Shown here: positions 1 to 9,455 of the stretch, one piece after another
Numbering within the stretch: position 1 is the stretch's first letter
How the letters are laid out: the number at the start of each line of letters is the position of its first letter
Source: Magnaporthiopsis rhizophila
Taxonomy: Eukaryota; Ascomycota; Sordariomycetes; Magnaporthales; Magnaporthaceae
DNA: 10,611 bases
Direction: 5' to 3'
Assembly: GCA_003049465.1 (NCBI GenBank)
Contig: PYSS01000264.1
Coordinates: 1 to 10,611, forward strand
Notes under the pieces: generated by a model
What the model saw: only the letters and a program-made list of their open reading frames with translations
What the model was told of the DNA's origin: nothing
The model's database searches: none
Made by a program: the position numbers and the translations under genes

Positions 1-729
1 GGGGGGGGCTGCGCACTGCGCACGCGCCCGCGCGTCGTCCTCGTCAGGTCTTGGCGGAGTGAAGCGAGGGGATTAAGGCTTCCTACCAGGCTGGAGGCGG
101 GAAGCACGCAAGAAGATTGTACAGAGAGGATGACAGCGCCCAGACTGAGTCCGGCAGACGGACTGGTCAGGCTATGTAGATATCCAACAGTTGGGCAGGC
201 AGCATCGCACGATGAGCCAGGCGGGCAAGGGAGAGTGAGTGAGGGAGGGAAAAGGTCACGGGTATGTGGCTGGCTTGGCTAGCGCGTTCCTGCCATCTGC
301 TCTGCTCTGAGTCTGCTCTGCCTGCCTGCCCGGTTTGGTAGCTCGGTGGGTCGACGGTGGCCAAGAGCACACTCGCGGTCCCACTCGACTGCCTCAGGCA
401 TTGAATAATGGATTGAATAAATAGTCCCAGGTTGTACCGTCGTTGGCATTTGAGTGGTTTTGGTGACCCAGCCCTGTGGTGTGGGAGCGAGCTGCGCCTT
501 TGAATGGGGGCGAAGCCTATGTCTGGGCAGGGCGCGGTTGTCTGGGCGTTTTTCATTTTTAGCAGCGTTGCAAATAACGGGCAGCCAAGCCCAGGCACTC
601 CAACGTAAAACTTTCAAACTGGTCAACCAACTCTCTTTTCCCTTATTCATTCTGCCGATTTCTGCCCGTCTTTTCTCCAGGTTACCCCCTTGCTGGGTAC
701 CATTCATTGTCATCTCAACTGCGCTGTGC
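1..729. other. Upstream intergenic region, no gene supported
   Basis: No supportable coding gene lies here. Reading frames on both strands are compositionally biased and resemble no protein family I know. The first 35 bases are a G8 run followed by alternating GC-rich sequence (GCGCAC/GCGCG). At 222-250 there is a purine-rich GAGTGAGTGAGGGAGGG stretch, and around 298-331 short repeats of CTGCTCTG and CTGCC. A pyrimidine-rich stretch at about 620-690 would suit the core promoter and transcript start of the gene at 876, as is common in filamentous fungi. That role is inference. Confidence 0.5.
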
Positions 730-876
730 ATGCAGCCTGATACCACCTCGCGAGACCCGACTGTGCTAGAGCCCCCGTGTCAGTCGCAGCCCCTAAGAAA
801 GGGCGCCCAAGGGGGATCGGCTCAAGCACCGACACCAGCACCAGAACCTGGGCCCACGCGCCCTGGCGGTCGCTGA
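730..876 (+). CDS. Candidate upstream ORF (48 codons) overlapping the main start as TGATG
   Basis: An ATG at 730 opens a frame of 48 codons rich in Pro, Gly, Ala and Gln. It ends in a TGA at 874-876, whose final A is also the first base of the ATG at 876. The peptide resembles nothing I know and is unlikely to have a function of its own. If the transcript starts upstream of 730, ribosomes would have to reinitiate or leak past this ATG to reach the main frame. Both ATGs have weak contexts (T at -3 for 730, C at -3 for 876). Whether 730 is transcribed is unknown; the leader could start downstream of it. Confidence 0.35.
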   Translation: MQPDTTSRDPTVLEPPCQSQPLRKGAQGGSAQAPTPAPEPGPTRPGGR

Positions 877-2199
877 TGCGGCGCTGCTGGCCAGCCGTCA
901 TCGTCCCGGTTGCCCTCGTCGGTGGGCTTTTGGTCCCCAGAGCTGTGTGCGATGGCGTGACGTTCCTGTTCCCAACCGGAGGAGAGACGTTCACCTTCCC
1001 CAACACGGTCGTCAATATCAGCTACATCACGCCATTCCCCGCGCCCCAGCTGTTTGTATGGTGTGGAAGTTTTGGCTCCAAAGTGCGCCACAGTGAGTGT
1101 CGCTACGCCCAGACCCCTTGATCAATGCCATAAACCCCTAGAAGGCAGCGCTAACCATACACCCCTGAGGCTGCCAGTCCGCACGGAACTTGTCAAGCCC
1201 TTTACCAACTTCCACTTGACACCGATAAATTTTACGAATTCAGACAAATGCTGGTTCAACCTCAGGCCCAACGCGACCCAGGATTTCGGCGACAACACCG
1301 GCGGCTTTTCCATCATCGCCGACGAGTCGGCCAAGTCTACAACCGTTGGGCTCGCCACCGCCCCCGGGTCGACGCCTACCACTCCACCGTCGGTCGCCTC
1401 CGGCACCCCGACCACCGTCGCCACGCCCTCAGTCAACTCCGGAGGTGCCGCCGCGCCTGTCACTGACCAGTCCGGCCCACATGGGCTAAGCTCTGGCGCC
1501 GTTGCCGGCATCTCGGTCGGTGCCACTCTTGTGGCGGCTCTCATATGTGCTGCCGCACTGGCCTTTTGGTGGGCGAGCCGGAGACACGCCCAAAACGGGG
1601 GCTCGTCCCAGTCCCGTTGGACGGCGTTCGCCGGCTTCCGCCGGAAACCGGGTGGCGCCAGCGGCGAAGAGGAACCGTTGGCCATCCCTGTCTCTGGTCC
1701 GGCACCCTGGCAAACCGCCAACAGTCTCTCCAACACCACCAGTCATGTCCCCAGCCATAGCCGGGGGCCCTCTCCCAGCGACGCGCCGTTCATGATCAGT
1801 TACGGCTATTTCGGTGCCCCGAGCGCCCACACCAGCGTAGCGCCGCCGTCAGGCCACATCGGAGACGCCTATAGCGTTTCCACGACGTACAACACCGGCT
1901 CCGAAGTCGGCGGCACCTCACCCTCGAGTCGCGCAGCCACGGTGGCCGCTCCTGCCGCTCCTTTCGCTGCTGCCGCGCCTGTCGCCTCCACAGGAGTCGA
2001 CGCGGCCGAGCTACCATCCCTTCACACTTATCGGGGCTGGGGAGGGGAGCAGGAGATGCCCGTTTCCGAGACTGGAGCCTCACGACCGCCTCATCTTGGC
2101 CATGGCCCGGAGGCGGCTGAACAAAAGTTTCTACTCCAGGACATGCAGGCCTTGAAGGCCCAAAGACGGCCTGTCCCGGGTCCGTACTTTGCGGGCTGA
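876..2199 (+). CDS. Single-pass (type I) membrane protein with small glycosylated ectodomain, sensor-like
   Basis: The model has two exons, 876-1092 and 1178-2199, giving 412 aa. The 85-nt intron has a GTGAGT donor, a CTAAC branch site at 1151 and a CAG acceptor, and it preserves frame (phase 1). Residues 1-25 look like a signal peptide (RR, then hydrophobic, with Ala/Val/Cys near the likely cleavage site). The ectodomain of about 100 residues begins FLFPTGGETF, has two cysteines (C63, C97) that could form a disulfide, and has N-glycosylation sequons at N47, N90 and N104. A Ser/Thr/Pro stalk (about 125-171) leads to one membrane helix (about 182-204) followed by RRH, then a disordered Ser/Gly/Ala/Pro tail of about 205 residues. 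The ectodomain start recalls the Kre9/Knh1 beta-sandwich pattern, and the overall plan recalls Wsc/Mid2-type wall sensors, but it has no Cys-rich WSC domain. Cell-surface location is well supported; function is not known. The start was chosen because it opens the signal peptide. Confidence 0.8.
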
Positions 2200-2685
2200 A
2201 CCGGAAGTCGCCTATGGATCAAAGTCGGAACAAACACGCCGATGCCTGCGGGAAATGCGTCGCATACATCCAGCCGCTTCGTCGCCGCGGCCAGCTAGCC
2301 TTGAAGGCGACAATACCGCGCACTGGCTAATGCGACAGAACTCATCGCGGTGTTGAAACGCGTAGCCGCTACCATGGACCTCCCGGTCGGCTACTGTTCA
2401 TCGAGATAGGTTACCGTGCCGCGCGAGACGTATTGCTCAGGGCCCTCGCCTTTCTGTCGTCGTGCAAAGGGCATTCTATCTGGAACATGCGTTTGACGCA
2501 GGAGAGGCAAAAGGCAATGCCTCACATAAATAGGTTCACGCGAGTATGGGAATATATCCAAGGACCCTAGTGTAGGGCCAGAGACACCGTTTATAAAGCC
2601 CAGCAATGGGATAGATTCTCGCACAAATAACAATGTCACCCCGCTGCCGCACATCTCAACCTTCCTGTGAAGAGTCGAAGTCTTC
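2200..2685. other. Intergenic region between convergent genes
   Basis: This holds the 3' ends of the membrane-protein gene (+) and TYR1 (-). No frame here resembles a protein and I saw no tRNA-like fold or repeat. No clear AATAAA was found for either gene, which is usual in filamentous fungi. Confidence 0.6.
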
Positions 2686-4894
2686 TCACTCGCTAGCCTC
2701 GAGAACGGCCTTGATCATATCGTTGCCGAGCTTGATGGCGTCGGCGAAGCGGGGCTCGAAGAAGCGCTGCGTGACGACGAACCTCTCCCGCCACGTGTCA
2801 AAGTGGCCGAGGCTGACGCATTCCGCCCAGCCCCTGGCCGCAAAGGTAAACTCGAGGTCGTCGGCCCGGAAGGTGTTGTCGTCGATGGCGATGCGCAGGG
2901 CCTCGTCCAGCCGCTCGGGACTGCGGAAGAGGTGCTCTGTCACGCCCAGCCACAGCCGGAACAGCGGCGTCGAGCAGATCATGTGGTCATACGGCACGAT
3001 GCCCAGCGCGCTCCAGCAGTCGACCATGGCCAGCAGGCTGAGGTGGTTGTTGGGAAGCTGCTGCTGCTGCTGCTGCTGCGTCTCGCCGTCGCTGCCACTA
3101 CCGCCGCCAGTGGCGGCCCCGAGGCCGAAGCGGTCCAGCAGGCCATCCTTGAGCAGCGGTCTGGCCCCCCATTTGGGCTCATCCTCGCGGCCAAAGACCT
3201 TGTCGCGGGCGGCGAGGACGCGGGCGCGCAGCTCGTCGGCCCGGCCCTCGAGCATGAGCTTGTACAGGGCCGTGGTCGAGCGGGCATACTGGTCGATCTG
3301 GGCGCGCGCCTCGGGGTTCAGGATGGCGAGCCCGGCGTAGACGTGCCACTTTTGCGCGTAGATGCGCAGCATCAGGTTGATCTTTGCGTTCTCGATCCCG
3401 CCCACGTAACGCCCACCCTCCCAGGGGAACTGCGCCGATGCGTGCCACGCCTTGCCCATGGACAGGAACGCCGCGTGCGTCACGGCCTGCGTGTCGGCCG
3501 TGATGCGGTCGTGCTCGCGCGCCGTGAGCACCACGTGCTTGGAGCCCAAGCATCGGAGCACCGCCTCCACCTTTGCGAAGGAGGCGTCGCTCGCGCGGTG
3601 CTGTATCAGGACCTAGGTAGATAGATAGCCACGTGCACCGCACCATCAGCAACAGGTAACAAGCAGGCATCTCCACTATAGACTGGCAGCAACCCGGCCA
3701 AAATTCCGACCCGTTCCCGCCGCTCTCACATGCGTGTGTGTGCCCATCACAGCTGCCGCCGACTTACCAGAGGCTGGCCCTTGGGGTCTACACTCGGGCC
3801 GTGCAGGGAGTGACACGACACGATGTCGACGTCGCTGGGGAGGTACTCCTCAAAGGCCCGGATTTCTGGGTCCTTGCACGACGTTTGTCCTCCCACTATA
3901 GCTCTCTGCTTGGTGGCTGGAGCCGTGCTGCTTTGTGAGAAACCGAACCTTGGGGCCTCGGAGACAGAAGGGGTAGGCAAAGGAAGACAATGGGTGGGTG
4001 GGGCAACTTCGTACAAGGGCCGTACTCGGCTACAACACGGCCGATAGATGCCGCCTCCACGCTGTAGATGATGTAGTCACTGGCTCGTGAGACCAGGTGC
4101 CCGTTGCGCATGACTTCAACATTCTTCGAGGGCGACGGCGGCGTTCGACGTAACACAGGCACAATAGTCTCAGTACAGGCTCTTCATCTCACTCGGAATG
4201 GCACAGACGGTCGACGATGAAAGATACAAAAATGCATGCGGAACGGATGCAGGGTGTGGAAAGCAGCATACTTGTCCAGAGAATTCTTCCCGCAGGCTGT
4301 CAAACTTGTCTTCCATATCACAGGCTAGAACGCTATCATTCACCATTACTGGTTAGTATCAGCAGAGGCAGTAGGCAATGGCCAAGCGAGGGTTTTTTTT
4401 TTTTGTCCCCGCCCGTGTTGCAGGTGAACTCTGTAAATCTGCCAAGGTGACCGTTAGTCCTAGTCTCCAAAGTCAAGACGGTCAAGCAAGGTGATCATAG
4501 GTATTTGCTCAGACATGGTAAATTAAGGTAGCTGAGAATTTTCATCATGGAAAGTCGTCAACTATACCGGGGCCAGAAAGGCTGATCCGGCAAGTCTCGG
4601 ACGATGCTCTAGCCAAATGCACTCAAGTCATCATAGCGGATGGGAAAATGTCGCTCGAGGGGAAAGAAAGAAAGGAAAATCCTCCAAGAACTTACCACGA
4701 GCAGCGATACAGCGTCATCGCCGACTCCGACGGAGCGAGCAAGCAACAATGAAAACGAGCCAAGACCCTTACCTCCAGCCAGCGGCACTGAGCCTCTTGG
4801 CATACATCTTGCCCATGTCACCCAGGCCGATGATGCCGACGACGAAGTCCTCCATGCCAGGCACAGGGTGCGAGGCTTGGTTAGAGGATGCCAT
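2686..4894 (-). CDS. TYR1: Prephenate dehydrogenase (NADP+), tyrosine biosynthesis
   Basis: The enzyme oxidatively decarboxylates prephenate to 4-hydroxyphenylpyruvate, the committed step to tyrosine, in the cytosol. Exons on the minus strand: 4894-4773, 4332-4272, 4123-4015, 3916-3768, 3612-2686, giving 455 aa, close to the length of yeast Tyr1. Residues 20-28 carry the Rossmann GxGxxG motif (GLGDMG); ACD at 44-46 ends the second strand. HLVSRASDYIIYSVEA, AIVGGQTSCK, the HSLHGP motif (H133, H136), EHD and TADTQAVTHA (to H193), NPEARAQI and YDHMICSTPLFR all match the fungal Tyr1 pattern from memory. Each junction keeps frame and restores the family spacing, for example YGP|STK across intron 3 and GQPL|VLI across intron 4. 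The start has A at -3 and G at +4. Oddities are a 440-nt first intron, an AAG acceptor at intron 2 and a seven-glutamine run at 326-332. Identity is very secure; intron 2 is the least certain junction. Confidence 0.95.
3058..3078 (-). repeat. (CAG)7 trinucleotide repeat coding polyglutamine in TYR1
   Basis: Seven pure CTG units on the plus strand read as seven CAG glutamine codons in TYR1 (residues 326-332). They follow a GGGSGSDGET linker and precede LPNNHLSLL, where the conserved fold resumes. The purity of the repeat suggests length variation between strains. The site is a variable loop in the family, so catalysis is probably unaffected. Confidence 0.9.
4333..4772 (-). other. TYR1 intron 1, unusually long (440 nt)
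   Basis: The donor is GTAAGG directly after the codons for AAGW, and the acceptor is ATAG at 4334-4333, with a TACTAAC branch site about 20 nt before it. The flanking exons join in frame to give GW-S-VLACD, the expected second Rossmann strand, so no missing coding exon is needed. The intron is three or more times longer than most others here, and holds a T12 run at 4393-4404 and A/G-rich stretches. No gene was seen on either strand. Confidence 0.85.
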
Positions 4895-5320
4895 CTTGAT
4901 CGAGTTCTCTAGAAGTGCAGGAGCTAAACAGTCACGACCAGCGCGCCACGAAAGCCCTCAGCGCATCTTCGAGGCGCCGAATCAGACGTCTCAATGAAGT
5001 GTGCAGATGCTACAGAGAGCACTGCCAGTAGGCGAGGTGTTATATGGAGAAGAAGAAAAAGGAAATGAAAAAGAAAAAGATATGGATTGCCGAGGAAGGA
5101 GGAAAGGTTGCGACGTGTCGGGCGAAGCAAAATTTATGGTTGCCGGGACGGAATGTGGGACTTTTTGTCTCCATGTCGGGGGTCCGTGGCTGGCCATTAT
5201 GTAAGCCAGTGTTCTAGGCCCACTTCCCAGCCGACCTCCACTTCTGAACCACCCCTTCCTCACGAAAGCAAGGCCAACGTTCCTCTCTGTCGTTATCGCC
5301 TCCCAAAAGTCCCGTCCAGT
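4895..5320. promoter_or_regulatory. Shared divergent upstream region of TYR1 and ATS1
   Basis: The 426 bp between the two start codons must hold both promoters. It contains an A/G-rich tract at about 5047-5085 (repeated GAA and GAAAAA), and a C/T-rich stretch at about 5221-5316 that probably forms the ATS1 leader. I saw no perfect TGA(C/G)TCA site for the general amino-acid control activator (Gcn4/CPC1), which often regulates tyrosine genes. No clear TATA box was found for either side. An ATG at 5153 is in frame with ATS1 but would add 56 residues before the family's normal start. Confidence 0.6.
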
Positions 5321-6493
5321 ATGGAGACCATCTTCGCAATCGGATCCAACGGCTCAGGCCAGCTAGGAATCGGTCACCGGGAGGACGTGTCGGTGCCCAA
5401 ACCGGCGCTCTTCGGCGTCAGCAACGACGACGACGACGTCGTCGGGGTAGAGCCGGCCCAGCTGCCGTCGCCCATCGTCGGCTTTGCCGCGGGCGGAAAC
5501 CACTCACTGCTGCTCACGCGGTCCGGCGACCTCTACGCCGCCGGGGACCTAGACACGGGCGCGTGCGGGCTCGCGTCGGCCGACCTGGCCGCCGCCCGCA
5601 GCCGGCCCCCGGTTCTCCACAAGGTCCGTCTGCCCGGAGCTGCAGGTGGTGGCGAGCAGGAACGGCCGGCGGCGACGACGCCGGGATGCCTGGTGGTGGC
5701 CCTGTGGGAGGCTTCCGTGGTCGTGGGCGCCGACGAACAGGGCCGGCAGAATAAGGTCTACAGCTTCGGATGCGGCGTCAAGGGCGAGCTCGGCCAAGGG
5801 CCGCTGATCGTGCGAGTGCCTGCGCCCGACCTGATCCCAAACTTCCCGCCGGCCGGCACGGAAGTGGTCGATCTGGCCGCCTGCATGGGCCATGCCGTCG
5901 CGGTCCTCGACAATGGCGAGGCGTGGGGCTGGGGAAAGGGCAGGAAAGGCCAGCTGGGGCTTCCCGAGGGCACCGTCACGGAACCCCGCAAGATAGAAGG
6001 CGTAGGCTTCCGGGTGGTCAAGGCGGCGTGCGGCAAGGACTTCACCGTCCTCGTCGGGGAAAAGTCAACCGGTGAGATTCTCTTCCTTGGCTCGGACAAG
6101 TGGGGCCTCAAGGCGTCGACTCCATCATCAATCAAGGATTGGAGGGATATCCAGGCCAGTTGGGGTGGCGTATATGTCCTACGAGCGGATGGGAGCATCC
6201 TTGGTTGGGGAAGAAATGATCACGGCCAGCTTCCGCCCCCGGGCCTCCCCCCAATTTCTCGAATGGCCGCGGGCAGCGAGCACGTTGTCGGTATCACCGA
6301 GGCCCAGGACGCCGTCCTAGCGTGGGGCTGGGGTGAGCATGGCAACTGCGGCCCCCAGGTGCAGAAGCCTGCATCAACGGAACAGTGGAACGTCATTGCG
6401 TCTTCCAAATACATCCCTCCAGAATCCCGCATCACAGAAATCGCCGCAGGCTGTGCCACAAGCTGGGTAATGATAGGACAGTCTACCCCATAG
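5321..6493 (+). CDS. ATS1: RCC1-fold protein Ats1/Kti13 (alpha-tubulin suppressor)
   Basis: This intron-less gene encodes 390 aa. Ats1/Kti13 is an RCC1-like seven-bladed propeller that in yeast pairs with Kti11/Dph3 and acts in diphthamide synthesis on EF2 and in Elongator-dependent tRNA wobble-uridine modification. The N terminus (FAIGSNGSGQLGIGH, residues 5-19) and GGNHSLLLT give the first RCC1 repeat; further repeats include GCGVKGELGQG, WGWGKGRKGQLG and GWGRNDHGQL. The C-terminal signature GWGEHGNCGP (about 336-345) and GCATSW (about 377-382) match yeast Ats1 closely as I recall it and set it apart from the nuclear exchange factor RCC1. It is longer than the yeast protein (333 aa), with extra low-complexity stretches near residues 30-45 and 105-120. 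The ATG at 5321 was chosen because the family starts a few residues before FGSNG; A at -3 supports it. The partner is cytosolic in yeast; no targeting signal is seen here. Confidence 0.93.
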   Translation: METIFAIGSNGSGQLGIGHREDVSVPKPALFGVSNDDDDVVGVEPAQLPSPIVGFAAGGNHSLLLTRSGDLYAAGDLDTGACGLASADLAAARSRPPVLHKVRLPGAAGGGEQERPAATTPGCLVVALWEASVVVGADEQGRQNKVYSFGCGVKGELGQGPLIVRVPAPDLIPNFPPAGTEVVDLAACMGHAVAVLDNGEAWGWGKGRKGQLGLPEGTVTEPRKIEGVGFRVVKAACGKDFTVLVGEKSTGEILFLGSDKWGLKASTPSSIKDWRDIQASWGGVYVLRADGSILGWGRNDHGQLPPPGLPPISRMAAGSEHVVGITEAQDAVLAWGWGEHGNCGPQVQKPASTEQWNVIASSKYIPPESRITEIAAGCATSWVMIGQSTP

Positions 6494-6725
6494 ATAGCGA
6501 GACTCCCAGAGCTAGATGTTATCAAACTAAAGAAACTATTCCGATTATGCTTCCCTTTTTATCAAGTGACGTCCAAGGGGAGGAGAGAATAGGTCGGACA
6601 TGGCAACTCCTGCGAAATGTCGCCAAATACAACGTAAATCAAGCACTCGAAGCTGAGTGAGACACCGCTTTCCACGCGTAGAAGGAGACGGGCACACAGA
6701 GTTGCTGCACACATCAACGCATACC
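6494..6725. other. Intergenic region between convergent ATS1 and RAD9
   Basis: These 232 bp separate the two stop codons and must hold both 3' ends. An ACGCGT hexamer lies at about 6674-6679; it matches the MCB cell-cycle element, but its position downstream of both genes makes a promoter role unlikely. Nothing else was recognised. Confidence 0.5.
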
Positions 6726-8503
6726 TCAAGAGAAGAGCCCGAACCGACGGACCTGCATAACTTGTCAGCTAAGAACAGCCAAGCAAAGGGGCTGAGAGCG
6801 ATGGAAGGATCGTGGCCGGGAGGCAAGAGCCTTACATCCGAAAGGCGCTGCGTAGGCTCAACTTCCGAGGGAAGGCCGTCATTCTGCGGTGCTTCGCTCC
6901 GCGCCTCCATCGAGGCAGTACGGTTAAGATGCTCGCTGATTCGCATGGTCGGTGGGTTCTATACCGATGCCATGTTAGCTCAAGGCTGCACTTGATCTCC
7001 TCAACGGTAGATGAGACTCACAGGATCGTTGCTAGCGTCCCAACCAAGAGGACCGTTATCATCGTCGTCACCCGCATCTTCGTTGACGGGCTCCCATTGC
7101 TGATCGTCATCTTGGGCAACAAACATGGCCTCGGACCGCATCGTTGACGGCGGTGGGAGCGGAGGTGGCCGCATGTCGAATGCTGAGGGTCGAGGAGCCT
7201 GCGAGGGCTTCGCTACCAGAGGCGCAGACGCCGGGGCGGCCGACTCTTGGGTCCGCTGTGACCGCGCCCGGGCAACCGAAGCGGCGCGGCTAGAGCCAGC
7301 ATCAAGAGCGGGCTTTGCCGTCTTCGCTGCGCTTTGTCCTCTTCGCAATTTCTGTCCACCCTGCCCTCTCTCACCGACCGTCATGAGGATGAACTCGCAC
7401 AGGATGCCATCGGCACTGTATTGTAATTTCATGGGACGCGCCGGGTTGGAGTACCGGGCAGAGAGGGTGGCGCTAGTTATGGTGGCGTGCTGCAGAATTG
7501 ACCTGAAGTCCTTGACAGGAATGATGGTGTGGAGTTTCGCCTCGACGGCGATGTCGTCAAACTCGTCCATCTCGACAGCTATGGATGTATGCAAGGGCTT
7601 TTTGAGTATTGCTTCAGCCTCGCATGTCAGCAGCGGATGAGACATGGATCGACAATACAGGACGAGGAAGGCCTAGGTTGCCAACATACTGGCATCGCTG
7701 GACAGCTTGAAATCCTTCTCGGTGTAGCAAGCAAAGTTCACGACATTCTCGCCCTCGGTGTTAATGTCGAGCAGATCAATGCCGGGACCAAAATGCTCCA
7801 TGAGTTGGCGCAGCGTGCGGGACTCGATAGTCCAGTGGTTCACAGCCTCGTCGGGATCGAACCTGACCCGGGTCGGGGCTTTGACCTCGAACGGGAGGCT
7901 GTGCGTGGCGGTGATGCCGTTTCTGCACACTATCTGGGCGACGAACCGGCTCTTCTTCCCTGGTCCGTCATCGATAGCGACATCGCATCGCTCTATGGCC
8001 GTCTCCCTCTCTTTGTCACGGCCAGGCTCCCCGCCTACCCGGGCTCGGAAGACAGCCAGCAGAGCCTAGGTTGGTGCAAGATTAGATTCCGAAATCAGAG
8101 CCGCTCAGAGCACTAGGGATGAGGTCGGGGACACTGGGATCAGGAGCAGATGGTCACGGCGCACCTTGATGTAGATGCTGCAGTGGAAGCGCTCCCTGTA
8201 CAGTTCACTGCCCTGGAACGAGTAGCGGGAGAAGAATCGGGCTAGAGCAAAGGAGAAAGATACATGGGCCGACTTGGTCAGGTTCAGGCCCGTCAGGATG
8301 AACTGGTACGGATGGTAATGCAGAGACATTGTACGTCAGCAAGCAGTTGGCTTGGCGGGGGCCGATGGAAGCCGTCAGATGTTGCAGACCTTGTCCTTGC
8401 TGGCATCGAGACAGACGTCATCGCAAAACTTGAGAATGCAGGCTAAAGCATTCTGCAGCGCGATAACGCCGTCCTCACTCAGAGTAAATGTGACAATGGC
8501 CAT
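6726..8503 (-). CDS. rad9: Rad9, subunit of the 9-1-1 DNA damage checkpoint clamp
   Basis: Rad9 forms a PCNA-like ring with Hus1 and Rad1 that is loaded at damaged DNA and activates the ATR/Mec1 kinase. Minus-strand exons: 8503-8390, 8302-8165, 8065-7690, 7611-7022, 6958-6836, 6752-6726, giving 455 aa. The start MAIVTFTLSEDGV, then ILTGLNLTKSAHVSF, RFFSRYSFQG, ERCDVAIDDG, LKKPLHTSIAVE and CEFILMTVG follow the Rad9 family across two clamp domains (to about residue 288). The tail is low-complexity with SQ327 and TQ330 sites, an acidic stretch at 377-403, and EPTQRLSD (TQ at 442) running across the last intron into VRRFGLFS. Introns 4 (GTGAGT, CTAAC, TATAG, 63 nt) and 5 (GTAAGG, CTGAC, GCAG, 83 nt) are textbook. 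Intron 3 uses an AAG acceptor and is the least certain. The start has G at -3 and +4. TQ sites as kinase targets are inferred from the family. Confidence 0.92.
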
Positions 8504-8902
8504 GCCGGGTGGTTTCGATGTCCTTTCCCGGTGGGTGCTTTCGTCATGTATAGTAGGCGGTACTCCAGGAAATCATGGTGGAGGAAGACGACTAGGTACA
8601 GGCGTTCAGGGCGTCCGACCGAGCCCAATCGCCTCCTCTCACCCCCGAGGTTGTGTGGGAGCGGCGCGGGTCAGTGTGGATGTTTCGGTCTGGGGCCGGC
8701 CAGTCTAGAGTGTCTAGGAGGCAGATGAAGGCTGGACAAGGATCCGAAGCTGTCGATGGATGGACAGGTTCGGTGGTAGCCCATTTAGGAAGTCGCGACA
8801 TTGCGGGAACAGCTAGAGGTTTGTTGTACACCGTGTGCGTCACCGTTTCACAGCGCTTGCCCCCATACAATGCGATTAGGCGAAGCAAACTGGTCACGCA
8901 GA

Positions 8903-9029
8903 CCAGAAAAAAAGCGATACACCAAAAGGCCACTCATTAGGTAGGTATAAGCAACAATTAACGACCTTTTTTTTTTTTTTTTTTTTTTGGGCCGGGGTTA
9001 CTTTTTTGGTGTATCGGTTTTTTTTCTGG
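8903..9029. repeat. Imperfect inverted repeat around a T22 tract
   Basis: The left arm (8903-8927, CCAG A7 GCGATACACCAAAA) pairs with the right arm (9004-9029) as its reverse complement, with one mismatch and one extra A/T. The arms are 25 and 26 bp and enclose about 76 bp that include a run of 22 T at 8967-8988. A 7-base direct repeat GGTCACG lies just outside (8892-8898) and at the outer edge of the right arm (9029-9035). The layout recalls a small non-autonomous element with terminal inverted repeats, or a hairpin-forming sequence. No coding capacity is present. Element status is a guess from one copy. Confidence 0.7.
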
Positions 9030-9333
9030 GTCACGTGCTCGTGCACCTGTAAATAAAGCAGCAGCGCAGCCCGTAAAGATGCGCACTGTGCCAGCCCGCT
9101 TTAGACCCAATTCTCTCAGCGCGCGGGCGCCCCTTTTGTCCAGCGTCATCGAGTCAAACAAGCCGGGGCAACAAAGTAAGCCGCCAACTCCCCAATGTGA
9201 TCACTGGCTTCTCTTTACATAGATACCCTGGTTACTAACGCGCGTATTAGCAAGCCTGGGCACTACAGCTCCGCCTCTTTTTGACATTTGGTGAAGGGCC
9301 GGGTGTGGGACCACGCAGGCGAAGAGGGTTAGC

Positions 9334-9349
9334 AAAAAAAAAAAAAAAA
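9334..9349 (+). repeat. A16 homopolymer upstream of the hemerythrin-like gene
   Basis: Sixteen consecutive A lie about 20 bp before the TATA-like box. Such poly(dA:dT) tracts commonly keep promoters nucleosome-poor; that role here is inferred. Confidence 0.85.
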
Positions 9350-9368
9350 GATCCCTGGGAGGCACCTG

Positions 9369-9375
9369 TATAAAT
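9369..9375 (+). promoter_or_regulatory. TATA box candidate
   Basis: TATAAAT sits 87 bp before the ATG at 9456 and is followed by a CT-rich stretch (9391-9413) that could hold the transcript start. This spacing favours a transcript that includes the ATG at 9456, and so the presequence form of the hemerythrin-like protein. Confidence 0.55.
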
Positions 9376-9455
9376 CCAACGGAAGAGCAAACTTTCCCTC
9401 CAGAGCTTCTCCCGTGATAACAAGGTCCGGGTGCTTGACTTACTCAGAGACACTG

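Larger units (their letters stand above)
8504..9455. promoter_or_regulatory. Shared divergent upstream region of RAD9 and the hemerythrin-like gene
   Basis: About 950 bp with no supportable gene. It contains the inverted repeat and T22 tract near 8903-9029, a CACGTG palindrome (bHLH-type site) at 9032-9037, an A16 run at 9334-9349 and a TATAAAT at 9369. Long A/T tracts disfavour nucleosomes and are common in fungal promoters. The frames here give only low-complexity peptides. Confidence 0.6.
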